Position numbers and translations under genes: made by a program. DNA of 20,515 nucleotides. Source: an uncultured Ezakiella sp. (GTDB lineage Bacteria > Bacillota > Clostridia > Tissierellales > Peptoniphilaceae). A model generated the notes under the pieces. That model was not told where the DNA came from, ran no database searches, and saw nothing but the letters and a program-made list of their open reading frames with translations. How positions within the stretch are numbered: position 1 is the stretch's first letter; every line of letters begins with the position of its first letter. Positions 7,884-14,936 of this stretch are shown here, piece after piece. Location: positions 1 to 20,515 of the forward strand of contig CAMYPV010000016.1 of the NCBI GenBank assembly GCA_947293975.1. The letters are read 5' to 3'.

Positions 7884-8686
7884 TGCTCCTTGTATTTTTG
7901 CACGATATTTGTGATTATATCGTGGTAATATTCGTTTATGGTTTCGATGTTTGCCTTGTACTTGTCGGAGTATGTGCCGGTCTTGATGCGGATGTATTCG
8001 TTTTGAATAATCGCCTCAAGCAAAGTATTGTACGCCATTATATATCTGCCCTTTTCCTTGTGCATCTGTATGTCTAAAAAGTATCTGTCTATAAATAGAT
8101 ATAGATTTTCAAGCGTCTCCTCATCATCAATATAATTTTCAAACTCGTCTTTCAAACGATCGCTATAACGGTTTGGCGCTTGATTGATTTTTAAAATCAC
8201 ATCGTTTAGATTTGAAATATCGTATTCGATTATATTTTTAACATCAATAGTCTGATCGCCACTAATCGCCTTTGAATAATTTATCCTTGCAAGCTCCACG
8301 CAGTTTACATACACAATTGTAGAAATGATTTTAGAATTTGAAAAACGCGCTTGGTATTCTTCGGTGTCGTATTTTATAAAATAATTTTCGTCTGTAATTC
8401 CAATTTGTTCCAAGCTTTCAATAATATGTTTAACATTTAAGTCGGTGTTCTTCGCATTGACTTTTAATTTGCGCGAGAAAAACCCACTACTTATGTCCAT
8501 GCCGGAGGTCTTTTTAAGATCAGCATACACTCCCTCTGTAATCACGATGTCAGCGTCGCCAAATACATAAGAGAAAATTTCCTCTGCCGACAAAATATCT
8601 CTCGGCATAATTTCAGGCACTGTAATAACATCACATTTCTTGTCCCTGCTATAATATTCAATTAGTTTTGAAATTATACTATCCAT
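7880..8686 (-). CDS. Highly divergent GlyQ-like protein (glycyl-tRNA synthetase alpha-subunit relative, catalytic motifs lost)
   Basis: The 268-aa product (from ATG 8686) has no obvious motif, but it matches GlyQ (about 290-300 aa) almost without gaps. LIEYYSRDKKC (8-18) sits for LQ-YW---GC, FFSRKLKVNAKN (69-80) for YYQFQVxxKPSPDN, IIESLEQIGI (88-97) for YLxSLKxLGI, VYVNCVELARINYSKA (125-140) for VWLxGMExTQFTYFQQ, and AYNTLLEAI (218-226) for AYDxVLKxS. The C-terminal tail continues in register. The class II chemistry is gone: the family IRFVEDDW becomes IKYDTEEY, the Gly/Trp-rich LGAWGLGW block is lost, and the motif 3 GLER reads DISN (N159). GGAGG 4 nt upstream supports the start, which overlaps recO by 8 nt. 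It lies where Bacillus has glyQ. A role with the next gene is inferred, not shown. Confidence 0.76.
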   Translation of the reverse strand: MDSIISKLIEYYSRDKKCDVITVPEIMPRDILSAEEIFSYVFGDADIVITEGVYADLKKTSGMDISSGFFSRKLKVNAKNTDLNVKHIIESLEQIGITDENYFIKYDTEEYQARFSNSKIISTIVYVNCVELARINYSKAISGDQTIDVKNIIEYDISNLNDVILKINQAPNRYSDRLKDEFENYIDDEETLENLYLFIDRYFLDIQMHKEKGRYIMAYNTLLEAIIQNEYIRIKTGTYSDKYKANIETINEYYHDIITNIVQKYKEQ

Positions 8687-9380
8687 AAAACCTCCAATTT
8701 TTAAGTAACTCAAATGAATTGAGTGAATTTAATTCAATATTTAAAATTGCATAATTAACTGCAATCTCGAGCAATCTATCGTATTTAAAATCTTTAATCG
8801 CCTTAAATGGCGAATTGATTGCAATTTTTAGCATCTCCTTGTCGGCGCTATCAATATTAAAAATTTTGCCCGAATAATCAATCTCTGAAAGCGCCATCAC
8901 GCCTTCACGCGTGAGATATAGATTTGATTTTTCGTCAGTTATAAAAGGCTTGTAACCCAAAAAGCTCATGTATTTTAAAATCCAAGCCGCCGTCAAAAAA
9001 TACGCATTCTCCTCGGTCAAGTTTAGAAGATAAGTCTTTGTAAGCGGATAAATATTTGACAAAACATAATTTGTCTCGAGAGTTTTTAAAATTATCTCCG
9101 ACAAAATATGTGCCGACAAAAACGCCGAGTGACTCTCGGACAATATGTCCATACGCTTCGTGCTTTCGATCTCGTCAAGATAATACATCGTGCGTCCTTC
9201 GTTAAGCACAAAGTTCGTCACAGACATCGTCTCAAGCGCAGGCGGTATCACCCAGTTTTTGTTTCTGTAAATACCCTGGCACATTATTGAGATTAGCCCA
9301 TAATCATCGGTCAGCACATGGGCAATTGCACTTGATTCTTTATATCTAATTATTCTTAATACAATGCCCTCTAGCTTCAT
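8679..9380 (-). CDS. recO: DNA repair protein RecO (lacking the zinc-binding cysteines)
   Basis: RecO loads RecA onto SSB-coated DNA and anneals strands in the RecFOR pathway. The 233-aa protein has the usual OB-fold start (EGIVLRIIRYKESSAIAHVL, 4-23, then GLISIMCQG, 28-36) and a helical C-terminal half. Many Gram-positive RecO proteins carry a four-cysteine zinc module after the helical domain. Here the corresponding stretch (about 150-175, GYKPFITDEKSNLYL and onward) has no cysteine, and C34 is the only cysteine in the protein. ATG 9380 follows the era stop with no gap, and the local Shine-Dalgarno is weak. The era-recO order is conserved in Firmicutes, which strengthens the call. Confidence 0.88.
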   Translation of the reverse strand: MKLEGIVLRIIRYKESSAIAHVLTDDYGLISIMCQGIYRNKNWVIPPALETMSVTNFVLNEGRTMYYLDEIESTKRMDILSESHSAFLSAHILSEIILKTLETNYVLSNIYPLTKTYLLNLTEENAYFLTAAWILKYMSFLGYKPFITDEKSNLYLTREGVMALSEIDYSGKIFNIDSADKEMLKIAINSPFKAIKDFKYDRLLEIAVNYAILNIELNSLNSFELLKNWRFYG

Positions 9381-10250
9381 CTAAAACCATCTACCTACAA
9401 TTCTGTCCTCTTTGCGCCAATTTTTTCTAATCTTGATGTCGATTTTTATTTTGACTTTTTTCTCGCAAAAATCTGTCATATCCCTTTCGGCCTCTTTGAT
9501 TATCTTTGTGATCATCGTGCCATTTTTGCCGATAACAATACCCTTGTGGCTCTCGCGCTCAATGTATAAAATAAATCTGACGTTAATTTTGTCTTCTGAT
9601 TCTTCGTAATTGTCTATCTCCACATAGATGCCGTGTGGAATTTCTTCGTCGAGATTAAGCAAACATTTTTCACGCAAAATCTCCTTCATGATTTCCCGTA
9701 CGCTCACATCTGTGATGTCCTCTTCGCTGTAATACTGAGGCCCCTCAAAGAGCGAATCGTACACAAAGTCCAGAAGCTCGTCAAATCCGTCGCCCCTTAT
9801 CGCCGAGATGAAAATCACATCGTCAAACAAATCCATGTCCAGATATTTTTGACGCAGCGCCACAATCTCGTCGCCGTTTAATTCGTCGCATTTATTTACC
9901 AATAGCGCCTTTTTCGTGTTGTCTTCGCGTGCGAGATTAAAAACCTCGTTGTCAAGCCTGCCTGTCTCAAGCGAATTGTCGACAACATACAAATTTACAT
10001 CGGCGTCTTTCATATTCATAAAAATTTCTTCATTCATCCACTTGCCCAATTTATTTTTTGGCTTTTGATAACCGGGGTTGTCGAAGAAAACAACCTGCAT
10101 CCTGTCATCTGTGTAGATGAATTTCATCGGAATTCTCGTCGTCTGCGGTTTGTTTGTTACAATCGCAAGTTTTTGTCCAATTAATCTGTTTAAAATAGAA
10201 CTCTTGCCCACATTGGGTCTGCCTATTAAATTTGAAAAACCGCTCTTCAT
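9381..10250 (-). CDS. era: GTPase Era (16S rRNA-binding ribosome assembly factor)
   Basis: Era is a GTPase that binds the 3' end of 16S rRNA and helps mature the 30S subunit. The 289-aa protein has G1 GRPNVGKSS (10-18), G2 PQTTR (35-39), G3 D57-N-P-G60, G4 N119-K-C-D122 and G5 SA (149-150), then the KH RNA-binding domain with KGIVIGKNG (236-244) and the usual basic C-terminus. G3 is DNPG rather than the DTPG of nearly all Era proteins I recall, though the DxxG pattern is kept. The ATG shares one base with the cdd stop (TAATG) and has TGGAGG close upstream. The neighbours ybeY (rRNA maturation), cdd and recO give the standard context. Confidence 0.96.
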   Translation of the reverse strand: MKSGFSNLIGRPNVGKSSILNRLIGQKLAIVTNKPQTTRIPMKFIYTDDRMQVVFFDNPGYQKPKNKLGKWMNEEIFMNMKDADVNLYVVDNSLETGRLDNEVFNLAREDNTKKALLVNKCDELNGDEIVALRQKYLDMDLFDDVIFISAIRGDGFDELLDFVYDSLFEGPQYYSEEDITDVSVREIMKEILREKCLLNLDEEIPHGIYVEIDNYEESEDKINVRFILYIERESHKGIVIGKNGTMITKIIKEAERDMTDFCEKKVKIKIDIKIRKNWRKEDRIVGRWF

Positions 10251-10648
10251 TATTCCTCCAATCTAAAGCCGTGAGGCAATAGCTCTTTTATATCATAAAC
10301 CTCTACTTCGTCCTCGTCCTTTACGACAAACACAATCGCATCTGGACTCAGCTCATAAATTACCTGCCTGCAAACGCCGCAAGGATATGTGAACTCGTTG
10401 TCACCAGTGACGGCGATTTTCGTAAAATGTCTCACGCCCTTTGCAAACGCCGCAAAGATTGCATTTCGCTCTGCGCATGTCGTAGGTGTAAGCGTCGATA
10501 GTTCGACATTGCAACCCGAATATATCTCGCCATCGTCTGCAAGTATTGCAGCTCCAACGTGAAAGCCAGTGATCGGCGTGTGTGCATTTGCCTTTGCAGC
10601 GATGCATGATTTAATTAATTTTTTATCTAATTCTGAAAATTTATACAT
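10250..10648 (-). CDS. cdd: Cytidine deaminase
   Basis: This enzyme deaminates cytidine and deoxycytidine to uridine and deoxyuridine in pyrimidine salvage. From ATG 10648 the protein is 132 aa, the size of the small tetrameric class. The active site is complete: VGAAI (31-35) in the substrate-binding strand, C58-A-E60 with the proton-shuttle glutamate, and P89-C90-G-V-C93, giving the three-cysteine zinc site. The substrate-binding GCNVE block (45-49) is present where the family has GCNVENAS-like sequence. GTG 10654 in frame would overlap dgkA by 4 nt and is an alternative start; ATG 10648 has GGGTG 4 nt upstream. The dgkA-cdd-era order is typical of Firmicutes. Confidence 0.94.
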   Translation of the reverse strand: MYKFSELDKKLIKSCIAAKANAHTPITGFHVGAAILADDGEIYSGCNVELSTLTPTTCAERNAIFAAFAKGVRHFTKIAVTGDNEFTYPCGVCRQVIYELSPDAIVFVVKDEDEVEVYDIKELLPHGFRLEE

Positions 10649-10650
10649 AA

Positions 10651-11355
10651 TCACCCAAATATCAAAAATATAATAATACCAACAATAATCCCCAGTATTG
10701 CGCCGTAAATCGTATCCATCGGCTTGTGGATTTTGCCCTCGATGCGTGATTCAGCAACGAGTAGCGCCAGTATATAGCCAAGCGTTATTACAAGAGCTGA
10801 GTTCGAGTTAAAGCCAATAATCGTCGCAATCAAAAACGAAATTGCCGAATGTCCGCTCACCGTACCGCCTTGAAAATAACTTCCTCTTTCTTGTGAAAAC
10901 TTGCTTTTAAGCGCAATGATCAGAAGAACCGTAAGCCCGAGTGCAATCACAGTTAGATGCACAGGACTTTGATGTATGCCTCCCAAAAATCTGCGCCCCA
11001 CCGGAATCAATTTGTCGTAGAATATCAAATAACCGACAATGCTTGCATAAAAAGCAGTCAGCAAAACCGCTCCCGCCGCAATGTCCTTCACGACTTTCGC
11101 CAGTGGATTAAATTCTTTTATGGTTGCGTCCACCAAATACTCTATGGCGGTGTTTACCATCTCTGCAAATAATACGATTGCAATTGCAGTTAAAAGGCTC
11201 ACAAACTCGGGCTTGTTAAGATTAAACATAAGCCCCAAAATCATAAAGACCCCTGCAAATACAAAATGGATTTTCATATTGCGTTCCATTTTAAACACAA
11301 GCACAAGTCCATTTGCCGCATTATTAAAAGATTTCAAAAATTTAAACTTCTTCAA
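10651..11355 (-). CDS. Fused undecaprenol/diacylglycerol kinase (DgkA) and PAP2 phosphatase
   Basis: This is a 234-aa membrane protein with two domains. The N-terminal half is a prokaryotic DgkA-type kinase, which in Firmicutes phosphorylates undecaprenol: ERNMKIH (24-30) and the catalytic helix AEMVNTAIEYLVDA (64-77), with NPLAKVVKDIAAGAV after it. The C-terminal half is a PAP2 phosphatase with SGHS (167-170) and SR-x5-H (S203, R204, H210), plus several membrane helices. Together the two could interconvert lipid phosphates for cell-wall carrier recycling; the direction is inferred. The start appears to be TTG 11355, 14 nt inside ybeY; an in-frame stop lies just upstream. The spacing of AAAGGAG (13 nt) and AGAAGG (1 nt) is poor, so the exact start is uncertain. 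Confidence 0.9.
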   Translation of the reverse strand: MKKFKFLKSFNNAANGLVLVFKMERNMKIHFVFAGVFMILGLMFNLNKPEFVSLLTAIAIVLFAEMVNTAIEYLVDATIKEFNPLAKVVKDIAAGAVLLTAFYASIVGYLIFYDKLIPVGRRFLGGIHQSPVHLTVIALGLTVLLIIALKSKFSQERGSYFQGGTVSGHSAISFLIATIIGFNSNSALVITLGYILALLVAESRIEGKIHKPMDTIYGAILGIIVGIIIFLIFG

Positions 11356-11794
11356 GCCTTCTCATAATCTCCTTTTCAACGCGCCTCATAAGTCGCTTGT
11401 CCCTCTTTATCATGTGATCATAGCCCAATAGATGAAGCACGCTATGCACTGTAAGATAGCTAAGCTCCCTCAAATACAAATTGCCAAATTCAGTCGCTTG
11501 ACTCATGCATCTTTTTTTGCACACGACAATGTCGCCAAGCATCATTTCGTCAATCGGAAAGCTAAGCACGTCTGTAACTCGATTTATGCCTCTAAATTCC
11601 GAGTTTATATTTTTAATTTCTGCCGGCGTTACAAATGTAAATCCGACTTCTGTGTTTTTAATGTTGTGATATTTTAAAACTTCGTCAATCGAGCGTTTAA
11701 TCGTATCAAGTTCGTTTTTTGAAACGACAAAGCCATTCGTGTTTAATATCAGCGAAAATCTTTGCCATGAAAAATATTTTTTGCCACTAATCAT
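11342..11794 (-). CDS. ybeY: Endoribonuclease YbeY (16S rRNA maturation)
   Basis: YbeY is a zinc-dependent single-strand RNase that acts in 16S rRNA 3'-end processing and ribosome quality control. From ATG 11794 the protein is 150 aa, the family size. The signature FRGINRVTDVLSFP (67-80) and the metal site H117-x3-H121-x5-H127 (HSVLHLLGYDH) are intact. The longer frame up to 11860 adds a basic segment inside phoH that no homolog has. ATG 11794 has GGGTG 6 nt upstream and overlaps the phoH stop by 8 nt (ATGATTAG). In Bacillus pgpH lies between phoH and ybeY; here nothing does. Confidence 0.95.
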   Translation of the reverse strand: MISGKKYFSWQRFSLILNTNGFVVSKNELDTIKRSIDEVLKYHNIKNTEVGFTFVTPAEIKNINSEFRGINRVTDVLSFPIDEMMLGDIVVCKKRCMSQATEFGNLYLRELSYLTVHSVLHLLGYDHMIKRDKRLMRRVEKEIMRRLEEV

Positions 11795-12773
11795 TTTTGT
11801 CACCCGATTTTTTCTCAAAACGTTTCTTCTCGTTCTCGTCGTATTTTTCGTACGCATCAATCACGCGTCTTACGAGTGGATGCCTTACAATGTCGACCTT
11901 TTGAAGCTCGACAATACCGATGCCCTTTGTGTTTTTCAAAATATTAATGGCTTGATGCAGTCCGCTTTTTTTGCCACGCGGCAAATCCGTCTGCGTTAAA
12001 TCGCCCGTCACAACCATCTTGCTCGAGTAACCAAGACGCGTCAAAAACATCTTCATCTGCTCTGAGGTCGTGTTTTGCGCCTCGTCAAGCACAATGAAGC
12101 TGTTGTCAAGCGTACGCCCACGCATGTACGCAAGCGGTGCAATTTCAATTATGCCCTTTTCGATGTATTTAACATATTTTTCGCCGCCAAGAATTTCAAA
12201 TAGCGCGTCGTAAATCGGCCTTAGATAAGGATCGACTTTCTCTTGCAAATCACCCGGCAAAAATCCAAGGCTCTCGCCCGCCTCGACAGCTGGACGCGTC
12301 AAAATAATTCGCTCAAACTGTTTGTTTCGAAGGCTGTGCGCAGCAAGTGCAACCGCAAGATAAGTCTTTCCCGTACCAGCTGGGCCTGTACCAAAGACTA
12401 TGTCATTTTTCATGATCGAATCAATGTATAATTTTTGCCCCAATGTCTTTGGATACAAACTTTTGCCGCCAGCGGTGTACGCAATTTGCTTGCTCTTTAA
12501 ATTTAAAACTTCCGATTCTTGATGATCTTTTGCAAGCTCAATAATATAATCGATTTCGTTGATGCTAAAGCGATTTTTGTTGTCGCTTGCAAGCTTTGTC
12601 ATGGTGTCGATTACCCTTGAAACAATCTCGGCGTCCGCGCCTTCAATTACAATTGCATTGTCAACAATTTTGATATTTGTATCAAAAATCGACATAATAT
12701 GCTTCAAGTTTGCATCAAGATCTCCCACCACAATATTCAATACATCTATGTCTAATATTTCTTTTTTAGTCAT
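11787..12773 (-). CDS. PhoH-like ATPase (PhoH/PhoL family)
   Basis: This is a 328-aa PhoH-family P-loop ATPase, thought to be linked to RNA metabolism together with YbeY. The N-terminal 100 residues form the short domain found in PhoL-type proteins (KH-like in some descriptions). The ATPase domain carries Walker A GPAGTGKT (130-137), LTRPAVEAGESLGFLPG (158-174) and Walker B FIVLDEAQ (226-233), then sensor-type residues in VVTGDLTQTDLPRG. The C-terminus is highly charged. ATG 12773 has GGAGG 4 nt upstream and a 10-nt gap to the previous stop. The phoH-ybeY pairing with an 8-nt overlap is a widely conserved operon feature. Confidence 0.94.
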   Translation of the reverse strand: MTKKEILDIDVLNIVVGDLDANLKHIMSIFDTNIKIVDNAIVIEGADAEIVSRVIDTMTKLASDNKNRFSINEIDYIIELAKDHQESEVLNLKSKQIAYTAGGKSLYPKTLGQKLYIDSIMKNDIVFGTGPAGTGKTYLAVALAAHSLRNKQFERIILTRPAVEAGESLGFLPGDLQEKVDPYLRPIYDALFEILGGEKYVKYIEKGIIEIAPLAYMRGRTLDNSFIVLDEAQNTTSEQMKMFLTRLGYSSKMVVTGDLTQTDLPRGKKSGLHQAINILKNTKGIGIVELQKVDIVRHPLVRRVIDAYEKYDENEKKRFEKKSGDKND

Positions 12774-12783
12774 CTGACCTCCA

Positions 12784-13254
12784 TCATCTAAGAGATACAG
12801 GTTTTGAAAGTATCTCTGAAAATATAACGCCCTTGATTAAATCATCGTTTGTTATATTGTTTTCTAATTTTTTCTCTCCAAGCTCAATTGGTTTTTTTGT
12901 TTGGAGATTTTTGTCCGCCATCAGACACTCGCTCTTTGAAAAGTTCTCAAGGCTCATGCCCTCAAGGCTGTCCTCGCCACTTCTCATCTTGAGATTTTTG
13001 TCAGAACTTACAAGTGGCTCTGGCGTATTTTCGATAAGTTTTTTGCGTGTTTTTTGCTTTTGTTTTGTCTTTTTGGCATTTATAATTTCATTTTGTTCAT
13101 TCATGCTTTTTTCAAATTCATCTTGGAGCTTTTTTGCAAGCTCGCCAAATGTCATTTTCTTATCTTCATTTTTATTTTCTTCATCGATATTAATGACGAT
13201 TTCAAGAACTCTAAAGACAATATAAACCAAAATCACGCCTAGGATACCAAGCAT
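12784..13254 (-). CDS. Hypothetical protein with an N-terminal membrane anchor and Lys/Glu-rich body
   Basis: I do not recognise this 156-aa protein. It opens with one hydrophobic helix (LGILGVILVYIVFRVLEIVI, 2-21), followed by a long, very charged, low-complexity region rich in Lys, Glu and Asn (about 22-135), probably helical or disordered and facing the cytoplasm. It ends in a compact tail, LIKGVIFSEILSKPVSLR (139-156). That tail looks like a short conserved motif (hydrophobic-SEIL-x-x-P) that I think occurs at the C-terminus of other clostridial small proteins, but I am unsure. AGGAG 8 nt before ATG 13254 supports the start, and it is 11 nt after floA. In Bacillus this slot holds yqfB, yqfC and yqfD, which it does not resemble. 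A partner role with FloA is possible but unproven. Confidence 0.75.
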   Translation of the reverse strand: MLGILGVILVYIVFRVLEIVINIDEENKNEDKKMTFGELAKKLQDEFEKSMNEQNEIINAKKTKQKQKTRKKLIENTPEPLVSSDKNLKMRSGEDSLEGMSLENFSKSECLMADKNLQTKKPIELGEKKLENNITNDDLIKGVIFSEILSKPVSLR

Positions 13255-13265
13255 TGCATCATCTC

Positions 13266-14255
13266 CTATTTATCGCTATTTTTGCCGATTGAATTCCTCA
13301 TATCTGTATCTGCTTGTACGTTTTTTAGTTTGTAATAATCCATCACACCCAAATTGCCAGACCTCAAAGCCTCTGCAAGTGCAAGTGGAACTTGTGCTTC
13401 GCTTTCGATTACGAGAGCGCGTTTTTCTTGAACTGCTGCCTTCATTTCTTGTTCGCTTGCAACAGCCATCGCACGTCTTTCCTCTGCCTTTGCTTGAGCA
13501 ATTCTCATGTCTGCCTCAGCTTGATCAGTCATCAAGTGTGCGCCGATATTTCTTCCGACGTCAACGTCTGCAATGTCGATTGACAAGATTTCATAAGCAG
13601 TACCTGAGTCTAAGCCCTTTTCAAGAACGGTTTGTGAAATGCTGTCAGGATTTTCAAGCACAGCCTCGTGCGAAATGCTTGAACCAACTGTCGTAACAAT
13701 ACCTTCGCCAACACGTGCGATGATTGTCTCTTCGCCAGCACCACCGACAAGTCTGTCGATATTTGCACGCACAGTAACACGTGCCTTTACAATAACTTCG
13801 ATACCGTTTTTACTTACGGCAGAAATATTTGGAGTTTCAATAACCTTTGGGTTAACGCTCACACGAACTGCTTCCAAAACATTACGTCCTGCAAGGTCAA
13901 TTGCAGCTGCCCTTTCAAACTCAAGGTCGATATTTGCCCTTTGTGCAGCAATCAACGCGTCAACCAATGTGTCGACATTACCACCTGCAAGATAGTGTGC
14001 TTCAAGTTCGTTGATCTTTAAATTAAGACCAGCCTTTGTCGCCTTGATAAGCGGGTTTATAATTCTACCCGGACGAACACGTCTTAATTTCATACCAATA
14101 AGAGCGCCAATGCTTACCCTAACATTACTGAAGAATGCTGTAATCCATAGTCCCACAGGAACCATGCTAAAAAATACAACAAGTACAATAACAACTAAAC
14201 CTACGATAAGAGAACTTTCAAGTCCCCCTAAGCTTGTCAACAATAAATTCATCAT
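13266..14255 (-). CDS. floA: Flotillin-like protein FloA (YqfA family)
   Basis: FloA is a membrane scaffold that organises functional membrane microdomains. The 329-aa protein has a long hydrophobic hairpin near the N-terminus (about 13-42, ending MVPVGLWITAFF), the family segment RVRPGRIINPLIKATKAGL (59-77), a SPFH/band-7-like domain in the middle, and a coiled-coil-like Ala/Glu-rich stretch (AEADMRIAQAKAEERRAMA, about 248-266). Length matches Bacillus FloA (331 aa). AGGAGG 5 nt before ATG 14255 is one of the best ribosome binding sites in the window. The start overlaps the nfeD stop by 4 nt (ATGA). NfeD-family proteins are regular operon partners of flotillins. Confidence 0.95.
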   Translation of the reverse strand: MMNLLLTSLGGLESSLIVGLVVIVLVVFFSMVPVGLWITAFFSNVRVSIGALIGMKLRRVRPGRIINPLIKATKAGLNLKINELEAHYLAGGNVDTLVDALIAAQRANIDLEFERAAAIDLAGRNVLEAVRVSVNPKVIETPNISAVSKNGIEVIVKARVTVRANIDRLVGGAGEETIIARVGEGIVTTVGSSISHEAVLENPDSISQTVLEKGLDSGTAYEILSIDIADVDVGRNIGAHLMTDQAEADMRIAQAKAEERRAMAVASEQEMKAAVQEKRALVIESEAQVPLALAEALRSGNLGVMDYYKLKNVQADTDMRNSIGKNSDK

Positions 14256-14920
14256 TTAATCCTCCTTACAATAATCTTTGAACCTTCTTCTTTTATAATC
14301 TTTACATCTGTATCTTGAGGAATATAGCCCTCGTTTGAATACAGATCATAAGTAACATCATCAATCACACCCTTGCCGGTCGGCTTTAGAGCCGTCACAG
14401 TGTGTGCAATTTTTCCTACAACGCCCTCATCATCCGTCGCCTTTGAAGTGATTTCATCTTGCAAAACGAATTTGTCAAACGCCTTTATGCGATAACCTTT
14501 TTTAGTAAAAATATAAACAAGCGCCATTGACATGAGTATCGAGATGCCAATTACAATGATCGACTCGGTAATTGAGCCAGTGCTATTTGCAAAGCCAATC
14601 GCCAAAAACAGCGCACCCACGAGTGCAAAAAACTGTATGCCCGGCACCAAGACTTCGAGTATCATCATAATGACGCCCATCATCGTGACTATCAGCCACA
14701 AAAACTCGACGTTTAAGTAATTGATATTTAAATAAAAATAGCCAACAAAACTTAAAAGTGAAAGCGTGAAGAAAAGTTTCTTCAACACAAACATACCGCA
14801 AACAAAAAATGCAACTGCCGCAACAAATAAAATAATTGCGTACAAATAAGCACTCATCATTTCGGAATGATCAGTTAATAAGTCTGTTCGCTTTAATAAT
14901 AAATAAAATATGTTATTCAT
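14252..14920 (-). CDS. NfeD family membrane protein
   Basis: From ATG 14920 this is a 222-aa NfeD protein of the short type without the ClpP-like protease domain. Several transmembrane helices fill about residues 24-135. A soluble OB-fold domain follows, with GVVGKIAHTVTALKPTGKG (about 155-173) and a GYIPQDTDVKIIKEEGSKI-like end, as in the family (GxxGxAxTxLxPxGxG ... G--I--G--V-V---EG). NfeD proteins work with flotillin/SPFH partners, and floA follows with a 4-nt overlap. The longer frame to 14947 would begin inside the -10 region I assign to this operon. GGGGTG 4 nt upstream supports ATG 14920. It is the first gene of the 17-gene operon. Confidence 0.9.
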   Translation of the reverse strand: MNNIFYLLLKRTDLLTDHSEMMSAYLYAIILFVAAVAFFVCGMFVLKKLFFTLSLLSFVGYFYLNINYLNVEFLWLIVTMMGVIMMILEVLVPGIQFFALVGALFLAIGFANSTGSITESIIVIGISILMSMALVYIFTKKGYRIKAFDKFVLQDEITSKATDDEGVVGKIAHTVTALKPTGKGVIDDVTYDLYSNEGYIPQDTDVKIIKEEGSKIIVRRIK

Positions 14921-14936
14921 AGTACACCCCGTATAA

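Noticed and set aside
6099..8686. The GlyQ/GlyS-like pair as decaying pseudogenes
   Set aside because: Frames are uninterrupted over 2.6 kb, ribosome binding sites are strong, overlaps with neighbours are precise, and the chemistry of the residues stays protein-like.
13289..13995. Overlapping plus-strand open frames opposite floA (135 and 118 codons)
   Set aside because: Antisense to a well-supported gene, no promoter or start signal, composition typical of shadow frames.
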